A stretch of DNA of 62,621 nt from Bacteroidota bacterium (GCA_018267385.1 JAFDYN010000008.1:1-62621); one strand, 5' to 3'. Positions 43,700-53,814 are shown, numbered from the stretch's first letter. Made by a program: numbers and translations. The notes: generated by a model from the letters alone, not told the origin.

Positions 43700-46600
43700 A
43701 TGAAGAAACTTTTACTGCTACTCTCAGTTGTCCTTTGCTTTTCCTTTTTCAGCCGACTATACGCCAGCCACGTGATGGGCGCCGACCTGACATTTACCTG
43801 TCTGGGGCCCAATCAGTATCGCGTGACCCTGACGGGCTATCGCGACTGTACGGGTATAGACATGTCAGGGCCGCAGACCATCAGTGTACACTCTGCACAG
43901 TGCGGGGTGACCACCTCGCTCACCCTGCAGCAGGCAGGGCCACCGGTAGACATCACTCCTATCTGCTACAGCCAGACGTCTGCCTGCCATGGCGGATCAG
44001 GGATAGGTGTCGAGAAGTACACATTTACCGGTATACTGAACCTGCCCGCCGGCTGCGGCAATGACTGGGTGCTGAGCTGGAATATGTGCTGCCGCAATGC
44101 CGCCATCACCACGCTGAGCAATCCCAGTAACGAAAATTTCTATATCGAGGCGCATTTGGACAATACCACCACCACTTGCGACAACTCTCCTGTCTTCTCC
44201 AATGATCCTGTAGCTGTATACTGCAATAACTATCCTCAGTTCTTCAACCACGGGGCTACGGATGCCGATGGCGACTCCCTCTACTTCTACCTGATGAACT
44301 CGCTCAACAATCCCGGCAGCACTGTAAGCTACTCCGGCGGCCACAGCGGTACGAACCCTATGACCACCTCATCAGGTACCATTATCAATAGTGCAACAGG
44401 GCAGCTCTCCTTCACACCGAGCCAGACCCAGATAGCAGTACTGAAAGTAGGTGTGGATGAATATCGCAATGGCGTGCTGATAGGCCACATAGAGCGCGAT
44501 ATGCAGATCATCGTGACCAACTGCAATAACAGTCCGCCAGTGGCCGGTGGTATCAATGGTGCGCCATCTACCAACCCTGCCTCCTTTGTCTACAACACCA
44601 CTGCCTGTTCTAACTTCTGCTTTACCGTGCAGACCTCTGACCCCAATGCGGCAGACAGTACGTACTGGCGCTTCCTGGCCAATGACCTGCCGGGTGCTAC
44701 CTGCACCTCGTCAGGCGGCCTGCATCCTACCCTCACCATCTGCTGGGCGCCTACGCAGGCAGATGTGGGTACACATAGCTTTGTGATCGCGCTGCATGAC
44801 AATGCCTGCCCGTATAATGCCACTGCCTCACAAGGCTTCACGGTGAATGTGGCCGCAGCCAGCAATCCTCCTGTGGATGCCGGCCGCGATACGACGCTCT
44901 GTCCGGGCCAGACGGTCACGCTACATGCCAGCAGCACCGGCTCTGTGACCAGCTATGTATGGGGCGATGGCACCACTACACACACAGGCCAAAACTGGAG
45001 TGTCAACCCAAGTGTAACTACTATCTACACTGTGACCGCCACCTATAGCAATGGCTGCCAGCTCACGGACCAGGTAGTGGTTTCCCGTGATGTACCACCA
45101 TCTATCAGTGCTTTCCCGGTCACGAGCACCATATGCTCCAGCTCAGACAGTATACAGATATCAGCCTTTGCCTCGGGCAATGTAACCTACTCCTGGACAC
45201 CTACAGCAGGCCTCTCCTGCACCACCTGCGCCAATCCTAAAGCCTCTCCGCCCGCTACGACCAGCTATCAGGTGGTAGCCATAGACGCAGCAGGCTGCCC
45301 CGGTACCCCTTTCACTGTGACTGTCAATCTCTCTCCGCCGCCTCCGGTGCAGAGCTGCTCCGTGATATATGCCACTACCAATGGTACGGGCGGTGGGTCG
45401 CAATCCAGCCCTGCCAGTCTGGCCACAGCGCTCAGTCTGGCGCAGTGTAATAATGCTGTGATCAAACTGGCACAAGGCACCTACAATATCGACAACCCTA
45501 TCACCAATATCACAAGCTACACGACCATAGAAGGTGGCTGGGACCCTGTGACCTGGGTCAAATCCAGTACACCCGGCCTCACTGTGATACATCGCACCAC
45601 AGCCAATATGGAGGGTGCCTCCAATAACAAGCGCCTCGTGGCCATCTACATGAATGGCAGCAGCTACTTCCGCTTTCAGGACCTGACCATCGAGACAGCC
45701 AACTGTCCTGCTACACCGGCCACAGATACATTCGGATCGAGCAACTATGTGGTCCACATGACCAATTGCTCTAACTATAAATTCGTACGCTGCCAGATCA
45801 TACCGGGTGCAGCCTCTAATGGTACTCCGGGTATCGCAGCCTCAGGTGCCGGTGCCAATGGCCACAATGGCAGTAATGCCAGTGGTAGTGCACGGGCAGG
45901 GGCACCGGGTGGCGCCGGCCCCAATGCGGGTGGCAACGGTGGCCAGGGAGGTAGTGGTGGTACTACATCCGGTGGCTCGGGCACAGCGGGTACAGCAGGT
46001 ACAGGTACCGGTGCAGGTGCCGGTGGCGCTGGCGGCGGCGGTGTGACCATATGCGCTACCAACGGGCAGCCCGGCGGCAATGGTGCTAATGGTACTATAG
46101 GCAGCACCGGAGCCAATGGCACTCCGGGCGTGATAGGCGGTGGCCTCTTCCTGGCCGGTAGCCGCGGTGTAGATGGTACTGCTGGTACCAACGGTGCCGG
46201 TGGTGGTGGTGGTGGTGGCAATGGCGGCGCAGGGCTTAATTATGATGGCTCCGGCGGCGGCGGTGGTGGCAGTGGTGGCCTGGGCGGTCCCGGTGGTACC
46301 GGTGGCGGCAGCGGCGGTGGCAGCTTTGGGGTCTTTCTGAATGGCAACGGCAGCAACGGAGTGTTTCTCCAGACATACATCGGACCAGTAGTGCCCGGCA
46401 CTGGTGGTATAGGTGGTGCGGGTGGCGCCGGCGGTACTGGCGGCATAGGCGGCCAGGGCGGCCAGAGCGGATCCAACTGTCAAAACAATAACGGCGATGG
46501 CGGAAATGGCGGAAATGGTGGCCAGGGCGGAAATGGTGGCACGGGGGCCGATGGCACCGGGGCCCGCATCTACCTGGCATCAGGCACAGCGCTGACTCAG

Positions 46601-49600
46601 GCAGATAGCAGCTTTGCACTATCAGGCCAGCCTACTATCTCTGCTCAGGATATCTCCTGTACCAATCATGATGATGTACTCTCATCTGCCGCATCAGGCA
46701 CTTGGAATACAGGCACAGGCGCTACTGTACCATCAGGCACAGGTGCATCTATCACTACGCAGTATACTACCACAGGCCGCAAGGATATAGTGTACAATGC
46801 CAATACATACAGCGGCTTTGTAAATATCGCGCTCAACCAGTCTACCTTTGTGCCGGTGATCCAGTCATCAGCGCCGGTGCTGCATACAGATACTTTCTGG
46901 GTGTGCAAGGGCTCTAATGCCAATTTCAATATACAGATAGCCTCCGGCGATACATTCCAGTGGAACTTTGGCGGAGCTACTACACCTAATACTTACTACG
47001 GGGCCAATGTCCAAAACCTCACCGGGCTCACCTTTAATACCGTGGGTACTTTCCAGATAGTAGCACGTATCAAGACAAGCTGCTGCGGCTGGTCGCCATG
47101 GGATACGGCATACATACTCGTAGAGCCTAATGCTACTATCGGCTATACGGGTCCTACCAGCTTCTGTGCAGGAGATAGCGTACACATCATACTCAGCGGT
47201 ACGGGTAGCTCCTACTCATGGGCACCTGTAGCTGGTGTCAGTAATCCTACCGGCTCAGACGTGTACATATCGCCGCAGGTCACCACTACCTACCTCGCTA
47301 CTGCCTACAGCCCGCGCGGCCTCTGCAATGCAGATACAGCTATCACTATCACCAAGCAACTGCCACCTACGCTGACCTTCACTACCACGCCGGCAGCGTG
47401 CGGTGCTACAGGCAGCGCCACTGTCTTCCCTAGCCCATCGGGTACCTATACCTATGCGTGGAATACCACACCGGTGGTGAATGCAGCGACCATCAGCAAT
47501 AAACCTGCCGGCACCTATACGGTCACGGTGACACCTCAGGGTACTACCTGCTCCGTATCCGCCTCTACCTCTATCAGTGCCAATGGCAGTGTACAGGCTT
47601 ATTTCACCAAAGTGATCCAGCCATCCTGCTACGGCCAATGCAATGGCGCCATCAAGGTAAAAGCAATAGGTGGTACGGCACCTTTCTCCTATCACTGGGC
47701 ACAAAGCGCGGCCAATATCGATAGCTTTAACAACCTCTGTATCGGCAGCTACTCTGTGACGATCACCGATGCCAATAGCTGTACCTCATCGGCCACGGTG
47801 ACACTCACACAGCCGGCGCAGCTGCTCGCTGTGATACTGGATAGTGTGAGCCCGCGCTGCCCGGGCCAGTGTACCGGCTACGCCCGTGGTGACGGTCAGG
47901 GTGGTACCGGTTCCTATACATTTCTCTGGAGCAATGGCTATACCGGCACCCGCGATAGCCTCCTGTGCCCCGGCACGTATACCATCAGCGTAGCAGATGC
48001 AAACGGATGTACGGCATCAGCCAGCACCACCATCCGCAACTCGCTGCCTATGTCGATCACTTTCACTACGATCAATGACAGCTGCTATAATAAATGCGAT
48101 GGCCGCCTCACGGCTAATGTGACCAATGGACAGGCGCCCTACCTCTATCACTGGAGCAATATACCCGCTGCAGGCCGCACCGACAGCAATCTCTGCGTGG
48201 GTATGTACCGTGTCACCGTCACAGACTCACTGGGCTGTACCAAGACGGATAGCAGTGCCATCACGCAGCCTACACAGCTCACTACCTCTATAGCAAACCA
48301 GATCAATGACAGCTGCTTCGGCCAGTGCAATGGAGTACTCACAGCCACGGCCTCAGGCGGCACCTCAGGCTACAGCTATATCTGGAGCAATGCCGGTGCG
48401 ACAGGCCCATCTGATGCAGGCCTGTGTATAGGTACCTACCGTGTCACAGCCACAGATGCGCTGGGCTGTACAGCTACGGTATCTGCCACTATCACGCAGC
48501 CTACCGTGCTCACGGTTCGCTTCACTGGTGCGCATAATGATAGCTGCAGCGGTCAATGCAATGGCGATGCAAGCGCATCAGGATTTGGCGGTACGCCACC
48601 ATACAGCTATACATGGAGCACGGGAGCTATAGGAGGCACAGCTACCGGGCTTTGTGCAGGCAGCGTCTCCGTAACTGTACATGATGCAAATGGATGCTCT
48701 GCTACAGATGACACGACCATCACTCAGCCTACACCGCTCGTTCTTTCGCTCGTCAGTACGCACAATATCTCCTGCTATGGCGGCAACGATGGCCAGATAG
48801 TGGTGAGCGCATCAGGTGGTACGGGGCCATACCTGTACGGCATAGATGTGCCTACTCCACAGCCTACGGGTACGTTCAACAATCTCACGGCAGGTATGCA
48901 TATCGTGGGCGTGTATGATGCGCACGGATGCTATGACACACTGCACATCACGCTGACACAGCCTCCGCTTTTCGCGGCAGATACGATATCTACTACGCAG
49001 GTCAGCTGCTACGGCCTCAGTGACGGTGCTATCACCCTCGGTGTGATAGGCGGCACCTATCCATACACCTACTCATGGCCGGGTGTCACTCCTGCCAATA
49101 CAGACAGCATAGCAGACAACCTGCCTGCTGCTACCTACACCGCCTACGTGACTGATGCCACCGGCTGCCGCGATACGGTAGTCACAGTGATCACACAGCC
49201 GGCACAGCTCACCGCTACTGCTACTACTGACAGCATCTCCTGCCACGGTGGTACGGATGGCAAGGTCTTTATCAGCGCTACAGGTGGTACACAGCCATAT
49301 GTATACCAGCTGGATGGTACAGGCCCTACGCAGGCGGCAGACAGCTTCCTCAACCTCGCTGCTGGCCCACACAGCGTGACCATCTATGATGCCCATCAGT
49401 GCTCCTACACGGTGAACTTTACTATCGTAGACCCTCCTCTGCTCACTGCGGTGATCGGTGCCCAGCGCGATGCGAGCTGCCACGGCCTCTGCGATGGCAT
49501 GGTGCAGATCACAGCCAGCGGCGGTACGCCAAACTACTCCTACTCATTAGATGGACTGGTGTACTACCAGCCCGATTCATTCAACGCGCTCTGTGCAAAC

Positions 49601-51382
49601 ACCTACAATATCACCGTGCTGGACCGCAAGGGCTGCTCTGTGGTCGTACCTGTGACGATCAATGAACCGACCCAGATTGTTCTCGCACCGTTAGATTCCC
49701 TCGCACCACGCTGCTATAATGGTGGCGACGGTACCTTTACGGTCACGGCATCTGGAGGTACACCGGGCGCAGGCTATCAGTATTCTGCTAATGGCGGCAC
49801 CACTTGGCAGGCCAGCGGACACTTTACCGGCCAGTATCCTGGCGTAGTCACAGTGACGGTGAAAGATGCCAACGGCTGTACGACTACATACGCTATCACG
49901 GTACCTAATGCACCGCCAAATGACCGCTACACCACTACGATCACAAATGTGACCTGCAATGGTGGCAGCGATGGAGCTATCGTAGCCAATATCGTAGGCG
50001 GCGGGCAGTTTGGTCCGTTCACGTATGCCTGGTCATACAATCATAATCCTAACGGCGTGACGGATAGCTTTATCAATAATATACCTGCGGGCGTATACAC
50101 TGTCTATATTCTCGATGCCAATAACTGTCAGGTATTTGGCCCGGCTGATAGCGTAGTCACTGAGCCGCAGCCTATCACCGCTACCTACACCGTGACACCT
50201 ACCAAGTGTACCGGCAGCAGCGATGGCTGTATCAATGTGACACCTGCCGGTGGCACAGGACCATACACCCACAGCTGGTCCAATGGTGACAATACCGCTA
50301 ACCCTTGCAACTTTGCCGCAGGCTCCTATGCGGACACCATCCGCGACTCACGCGGTTGTACGCATGTAGAGACCAATATCGTGATGACTGAGCCGACACC
50401 AGTCACAGAGGTACTCACTCCGGTCTCTATCTCATGCCCGGGAGATAGTGATGGTTCTATCACCGTAGTGCCATCTGGTGGTACGCCGGGCTATACATAC
50501 CAGTGGGCTGCACCGCTCTCGTCCAGCTCCGGTAGCGTGTCAGGCCTCCAGGCCGGTAGCTATACCGTGACGGTGACAGACGCCAATAGCTGTACATCAT
50601 CAGCCACTGCAGTAGTAGCTCCGGCCAATCCGATGGTGATGACACCTAAGGTAAAAGACGTGCTCTGCAGTCCGCTGAAGAATGGCTATATCTTCGTACC
50701 TGTGACCGGTGGTACACCTGGCTACAGCTACATATGGAACGATGGCAATACCAGCAACTATATAGCAGGCCTTGACTCCGGCTACTATAGCCTCACCGTG
50801 ACCGACTCGCGCGGCTGTATGATAGATAGTACTTTCCACGTGCAGATAGACTCATCCTTTATCGTGCGCATCTCACCGGATACAGTGACCATAGATCAGG
50901 GCGAGACCGTGATACTGAATGTAGACTTCATAGGCAGTGGTACACTGGCGCATCTCACCTGGGATCCGGATAGCTACCTGAGCTGCTCGGACTGCACCAC
51001 GCCTACAGCCAGCCCGATACATACCACCCAGTATACGGTGCATGCAGTGAGTGATAGTGGTTGTATATCTGATGCTACCGCTATCGTGACCGTGCGCTCT
51101 GAGCACCAGCTCTATGTACCCAATGCCTTCACGCCAAACAATGACGGTATCAATGACGGCTGGGAGATATACGGCAATAAGAAAGCATGGCGCTTTGTAG
51201 AGGTGAATGTCTTTGACCGCTGGGGCGAACTCGTCTACTCGTCCAATGATATCAACTTCAGCTGGGATGGCAGCTACAAGGGTACGATGATGGAGCCAAA
51301 CGTATACGTGTACGTCCTGAAAGTATCATATATAGATGGCTATACGGCTAATAATAAGGGTACAGTGACCTTGATCAGATAA
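43700..51382 (+). CDS. Giant T9SS type B adhesin with Gly-rich block and SprB-like repeats
   Basis: 2560 residues. A signal peptide (1-22, MKKLLLLLSVVLCFSFFSRL) is followed by an N-terminal beta domain (about 23-280, SHVMGADLTFTCLGPNQYRV), Ig/PKD-like domains (about 290-545), a parallel beta-helix-like region (about 550-710), a glycine-rich block (about 712-958) and more Ig/PKD domains (to about 1300). Fourteen SprB-like repeats follow (about 1310-2385), each starting C-x-G-x-x-x-G and continuing GGTxPYxYxW. The C-terminus (about 2470-2560, YVPNAFTPNNDGINDGWEIY to GTVTLIR) is the gliding-motility-associated domain, a T9SS type B signal. SprB-type proteins act as moving surface adhesins in gliding species; that role here is inferred. 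Confidence 0.9.
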   Translation: MKKLLLLLSVVLCFSFFSRLYASHVMGADLTFTCLGPNQYRVTLTGYRDCTGIDMSGPQTISVHSAQCGVTTSLTLQQAGPPVDITPICYSQTSACHGGSGIGVEKYTFTGILNLPAGCGNDWVLSWNMCCRNAAITTLSNPSNENFYIEAHLDNTTTTCDNSPVFSNDPVAVYCNNYPQFFNHGATDADGDSLYFYLMNSLNNPGSTVSYSGGHSGTNPMTTSSGTIINSATGQLSFTPSQTQIAVLKVGVDEYRNGVLIGHIERDMQIIVTNCNNSPPVAGGINGAPSTNPASFVYNTTACSNFCFTVQTSDPNAADSTYWRFLANDLPGATCTSSGGLHPTLTICWAPTQADVGTHSFVIALHDNACPYNATASQGFTVNVAAASNPPVDAGRDTTLCPGQTVTLHASSTGSVTSYVWGDGTTTHTGQNWSVNPSVTTIYTVTATYSNGCQLTDQVVVSRDVPPSISAFPVTSTICSSSDSIQISAFASGNVTYSWTPTAGLSCTTCANPKASPPATTSYQVVAIDAAGCPGTPFTVTVNLSPPPPVQSCSVIYATTNGTGGGSQSSPASLATALSLAQCNNAVIKLAQGTYNIDNPITNITSYTTIEGGWDPVTWVKSSTPGLTVIHRTTANMEGASNNKRLVAIYMNGSSYFRFQDLTIETANCPATPATDTFGSSNYVVHMTNCSNYKFVRCQIIPGAASNGTPGIAASGAGANGHNGSNASGSARAGAPGGAGPNAGGNGGQGGSGGTTSGGSGTAGTAGTGTGAGAGGAGGGGVTICATNGQPGGNGANGTIGSTGANGTPGVIGGGLFLAGSRGVDGTAGTNGAGGGGGGGNGGAGLNYDGSGGGGGGSGGLGGPGGTGGGSGGGSFGVFLNGNGSNGVFLQTYIGPVVPGTGGIGGAGGAGGTGGIGGQGGQSGSNCQNNNGDGGNGGNGGQGGNGGTGADGTGARIYLASGTALTQADSSFALSGQPTISAQDISCTNHDDVLSSAASGTWNTGTGATVPSGTGASITTQYTTTGRKDIVYNANTYSGFVNIALNQSTFVPVIQSSAPVLHTDTFWVCKGSNANFNIQIASGDTFQWNFGGATTPNTYYGANVQNLTGLTFNTVGTFQIVARIKTSCCGWSPWDTAYILVEPNATIGYTGPTSFCAGDSVHIILSGTGSSYSWAPVAGVSNPTGSDVYISPQVTTTYLATAYSPRGLCNADTAITITKQLPPTLTFTTTPAACGATGSATVFPSPSGTYTYAWNTTPVVNAATISNKPAGTYTVTVTPQGTTCSVSASTSISANGSVQAYFTKVIQPSCYGQCNGAIKVKAIGGTAPFSYHWAQSAANIDSFNNLCIGSYSVTITDANSCTSSATVTLTQPAQLLAVILDSVSPRCPGQCTGYARGDGQGGTGSYTFLWSNGYTGTRDSLLCPGTYTISVADANGCTASASTTIRNSLPMSITFTTINDSCYNKCDGRLTANVTNGQAPYLYHWSNIPAAGRTDSNLCVGMYRVTVTDSLGCTKTDSSAITQPTQLTTSIANQINDSCFGQCNGVLTATASGGTSGYSYIWSNAGATGPSDAGLCIGTYRVTATDALGCTATVSATITQPTVLTVRFTGAHNDSCSGQCNGDASASGFGGTPPYSYTWSTGAIGGTATGLCAGSVSVTVHDANGCSATDDTTITQPTPLVLSLVSTHNISCYGGNDGQIVVSASGGTGPYLYGIDVPTPQPTGTFNNLTAGMHIVGVYDAHGCYDTLHITLTQPPLFAADTISTTQVSCYGLSDGAITLGVIGGTYPYTYSWPGVTPANTDSIADNLPAATYTAYVTDATGCRDTVVTVITQPAQLTATATTDSISCHGGTDGKVFISATGGTQPYVYQLDGTGPTQAADSFLNLAAGPHSVTIYDAHQCSYTVNFTIVDPPLLTAVIGAQRDASCHGLCDGMVQITASGGTPNYSYSLDGLVYYQPDSFNALCANTYNITVLDRKGCSVVVPVTINEPTQIVLAPLDSLAPRCYNGGDGTFTVTASGGTPGAGYQYSANGGTTWQASGHFTGQYPGVVTVTVKDANGCTTTYAITVPNAPPNDRYTTTITNVTCNGGSDGAIVANIVGGGQFGPFTYAWSYNHNPNGVTDSFINNIPAGVYTVYILDANNCQVFGPADSVVTEPQPITATYTVTPTKCTGSSDGCINVTPAGGTGPYTHSWSNGDNTANPCNFAAGSYADTIRDSRGCTHVETNIVMTEPTPVTEVLTPVSISCPGDSDGSITVVPSGGTPGYTYQWAAPLSSSSGSVSGLQAGSYTVTVTDANSCTSSATAVVAPANPMVMTPKVKDVLCSPLKNGYIFVPVTGGTPGYSYIWNDGNTSNYIAGLDSGYYSLTVTDSRGCMIDSTFHVQIDSSFIVRISPDTVTIDQGETVILNVDFIGSGTLAHLTWDPDSYLSCSDCTTPTASPIHTTQYTVHAVSDSGCISDATAIVTVRSEHQLYVPNAFTPNNDGINDGWEIYGNKKAWRFVEVNVFDRWGELVYSSNDINFSWDGSYKGTMMEPNVYVYVLKVSYIDGYTANNKGTVTLIR
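45835..46575 (+). repeat. Glycine-rich coding block (PGRS-like)
   Basis: About 247 codons rich in Gly, Ala, Thr and Asn, with GGxGG triplets (GGQGGSGGTTSGGSGTAG, GGIGGAGGAGGTGGIGGQGG). It interrupts the end of the beta-helix-like region of the giant adhesin. The opposite strand shows long Pro-rich open frames here, which are shadows of the repeat. Confidence 0.8.
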
Positions 51383-51386
51383 GCTG

Positions 51387-51394
51387 TATCTTTG
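51387..51394 (+). promoter_or_regulatory. TAnnTTTG -7 box for the MenE-like gene
   Basis: TATCTTTG is an exact -7 match, 6 nt before the ATG at 51401 and 4 bp after the stop of the giant adhesin gene, implying separate, nearly leaderless transcription. A TTG at 51371-51373 is closer (13 bp) than usual. Confidence 0.6.
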
Positions 51395-51400
51395 TGGTCT

Positions 51401-52432
51401 ATGCTCACCGTAGACTTCAGCACAGCGCAGGATATCCAGACACTGATCACAGACCGGGACCACTCTCTATGGGAGGTCCCGGTTTTTGATTTTATAGAGC
51501 AGTGGTATGCAGACCAGCCACAGTTTGAGGTGCGTACCTCGGGCTCTACCGGCCCGCCCAAGTCCATCTGGCATAGCCGCACCTCGATGACTGCCAGCGC
51601 CGTGCGCACCTGTGATTTCTTTGGTTTGAAAAAAGAAGATACCGCGCTGGTGGCCATGCCCGCCCAATACATAGGTGGCAAGATGATGGTACTCCGTAGC
51701 ATCGTGCGTGGCCTGCGCATGATCTGTATCGAGCCGGCATCTGATCCGCTGCGCGAGTTGGACCCTATGCTACCCATAGACTTCACAGCCTTTACACCCA
51801 TGCAGATGAGCGGGATATTGAGTCACGCTGCCTCCGCAGAAAAACTAAAGCACGTCCGCCAGATCATACTCGGTGGTGGAGAGGTGCCGGAGGTACTGCG
51901 CGAGCAGCTCCAGAGTCTATCTGCCGAGGTATACGAGAGCTACGGCATGACGGAGACGATCACTCATATTGCATTGAAAAAACTAAACGGGCCGGACCGT
52001 TCTGATTATTTCACAGCGATGCAGGATGTGACCCTGCACCTCGACGATCGCGGCTGCCTGGTGATACACGCGCCGCACCTGAGTGAGAAAGAACTAGTGA
52101 CGAATGACCTGGCCGAACTGCACAGCCCCACAGAGTTTCGCTGGCTGGGCAGGTATGACAATGTGATCAACACCGGTGGCATCAAAGTGTATGCGGAGGA
52201 GATAGAGCGCAAACTACAGCCTTTTATTAGTGTGCCGTTCTTCATCACCGGTACAGCAGACAATGTATTGGGTCAGACCGTCACGCTAGTAGCAGAGGGC
52301 AGCCATGTACTGAGCCAGGATGAACTAAACGAACACCTCTCGCGCTATGAGAAGATCAGGCGCATCATTATGAAAGACAAGTTTGCCTATACCGCTACAG
52401 GCAAGATCAATAAGAAAGAGACGCTCAGATGA
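51401..52432 (+). CDS. menE: o-Succinylbenzoate-CoA ligase-like AMP-binding protein
   Basis: About 343 residues, from MLTVDFSTAQ, chosen over the ATG at 51392 because the promoter box ends just before it. It is an ANL-superfamily adenylating enzyme with the P-loop SGSTGPPKSIWHS, the YESYGMTETITHIAL motif, the hinge region RWLGRYDNVINTGGIKVYAE and the C-terminal lysine segment YTATGKINKKE. Its short length fits MenE, which activates o-succinylbenzoate in menaquinone synthesis. No other men genes lie in the window, so the gene symbol rests on length and motif pattern alone. Confidence 0.78.
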   Translation: MLTVDFSTAQDIQTLITDRDHSLWEVPVFDFIEQWYADQPQFEVRTSGSTGPPKSIWHSRTSMTASAVRTCDFFGLKKEDTALVAMPAQYIGGKMMVLRSIVRGLRMICIEPASDPLRELDPMLPIDFTAFTPMQMSGILSHAASAEKLKHVRQIILGGGEVPEVLREQLQSLSAEVYESYGMTETITHIALKKLNGPDRSDYFTAMQDVTLHLDDRGCLVIHAPHLSEKELVTNDLAELHSPTEFRWLGRYDNVINTGGIKVYAEEIERKLQPFISVPFFITGTADNVLGQTVTLVAEGSHVLSQDELNEHLSRYEKIRRIIMKDKFAYTATGKINKKETLR

Positions 52433-52447
52433 TACCGGTGGCAGCGG

Positions 52448-52921
52448 TCACGGGAAAAACTTCCTGTACGTCGGTTCGCCATGCTTCTGAAACTCGTTTC
52501 GGATATAAAGTGGTTCACCATCCTGTGTGGCATGCAGCTCAAAGAACTGCAGCCCTATCTCCCTGCCACTCTCCACCAGTCTATCCAGCACGCTCTGGGC
52601 TATACCACGCCTGCGGTACGGTGCAGGTGTATACATATTCATGATATAGCCGCAGCGCCCATCCGCTACGCGGAAACTACCCGGCCGCTGCAGTACGGCC
52701 ATACCGCCTACACCGGCCACTACACCATCTGCCAGAGCATACCAGGAGATATACTCGCCCGAGGGCAATGTCCTCTCGAAATACAGACGCATCTCAGAGC
52801 GGAGCGCAGCCTCGGCGGCGGCATCCGGCTGGCCCCAGTACTCGCGCAGGAAAGCTACGCGCTGGTCTAAGAGCAACTCTATATCTGCTACTCCGGCTTT
52901 GTGATAGGTGATGGTGGACAT
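52448..52921 (-). CDS. GNAT family N-acetyltransferase
   Basis: 157 residues with the GNAT fold: beta strands with VVAGVGGMAVLQRP and CGYIMNMYTPAPYRRRGIAQ, where the R/Q-x-x-G-x-A-type loop (RRRGIAQ) binds acetyl-CoA, then QFFELHATQDGEPLYIRNEF. The substrate is unknown; small amines or peptides are typical. The start at 52921 is supported by an exact -7 box four bases upstream. It converges with the MenE-like gene, with 15 bp between stops. Confidence 0.85.
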   Translation of the reverse strand: MSTITYHKAGVADIELLLDQRVAFLREYWGQPDAAAEAALRSEMRLYFERTLPSGEYISWYALADGVVAGVGGMAVLQRPGSFRVADGRCGYIMNMYTPAPYRRRGIAQSVLDRLVESGREIGLQFFELHATQDGEPLYIRNEFQKHGEPTYRKFFP

Positions 52922-52925
52922 GGGT

Positions 52926-52933
52926 CAAAGATA
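52926..52933 (-). promoter_or_regulatory. TAnnTTTG -7 box for the GNAT gene
   Basis: CAAAGATA on the plus strand is TATCTTTG on the minus strand, ending 4 nt before the start codon at 52921, giving a leaderless layout like those at 3873 and 43478. Confidence 0.6.
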
Positions 52934-53107
52934 TAAAGACGGCTAGTGACGGCGAACCGCTATGGGCTAAGGAATTGTTTTTGAACCGATGCAACACCAA
53001 TTTAATACTATGAATCAATCACATAAACATATTCAACAACTACCCCCTTACACTCTCTGGCTGTGCCTACACATGAGATAAAATTGATTTTGAACCGGAG
53101 CGTCTAC

Positions 53108-53488
53108 TTACTTCCCATTTGACAGGATCACCATTTTATAGTGGAAGGTGGTATTGGGCTGTCTGTCATAGATGCGCACCTCGGCATAGCCGGGCAGGTA
53201 GTTGAATGACATAGGCATACCGGAGCCGGTGGGAAAAGTGTAAGGAAGCGGCCACCACCCGCCACCGCTCGTACCCAGAAAGTAGATCTGGACAGTACCG
53301 TTTTCAAAAACCTCCTGCGTCAATCCTGTATCCTCTACCCTGAAACTCAAGGCTGTGACGTCTGGCGGCTGGTGCGTCCAGTCGGATGGATTGATTTTGA
53401 ACCGGACTACTTTCATCCTGGTGCCAGCATAGCTGCCTGTAGCTATCACCATCAGCAGTATGAGAAGAAGTAAGGTGGGCCTTTTCAT
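53108..53488 (-). CDS. Small exported protein, unknown function
   Basis: 126 residues with a signal peptide (MKRPTLLLLILLMVIATGSY, then AG). The mature part is a single beta domain (MKVVRFKINPSDW, ALSFRVEDTGLTQEVFENGT, SFNYLPGYAEVRIYDRQ, FHYKMVILSNGK). No family is recognised. It lies downstream of the 147-bp tandem repeat at 53504-53798. Confidence 0.6.
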   Translation of the reverse strand: MKRPTLLLLILLMVIATGSYAGTRMKVVRFKINPSDWTHQPPDVTALSFRVEDTGLTQEVFENGTVQIYFLGTSGGGWWPLPYTFPTGSGMPMSFNYLPGYAEVRIYDRQPNTTFHYKMVILSNGK

Positions 53489-53503
53489 AGTAAAGTATTA
53501 GAA

Positions 53504-53798
53504 GTATGTTTTCAAGATGCTGACCTGCGGGAAAATCCATAAAATCTGGTTGATTAGGTGATGTGCTCCCGCTAAACACCAAAAGAAGAATCGTTAAGCT
53601 GAAAGTTTAACCTATTGGTAGGTCTAAGCTGGAAGCTTAGACCAGTGGGGGTATATTTTCAAGATGCTGACCTGTGGGAAAATCCATAACAACTGGCTAA
53701 TTAGGTAACGCGCTCGCGCTAAACACCAAAAGAAGATCGTTAAGCTGAAAGCTTACGGTATGGCTGGTCTAAGCTAGAAGCATAGACCAGTCGGGGTT
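53504..53798. repeat. Two tandem 147-bp direct repeats with hairpins
   Basis: The segment starting TTTTCAAGATGCTGACCTG at 53509 recurs at 53656, an offset of 147 bp, with similarity running on through CTAAACACCAAAAGAAG. Each copy carries hairpins, such as GGTCTAAGCT, GGA, AGCTTAGACC (53621-53643), matched with one mismatch at 53765-53787. It fills most of the 326-bp gap between the Mrr-like gene and the exported protein gene; no ORF inside. Confidence 0.85.
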
Positions 53799-53814
53799 AG
53801 ACCAGTGGGGAACT

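Noticed and set aside
45775..46483. Proline-rich and Thr/Ala-rich minus-strand ORFs
   Set aside because: They are read-throughs of the complementary strand of the GGN-rich glycine block of the adhesin; composition follows from the repeat.
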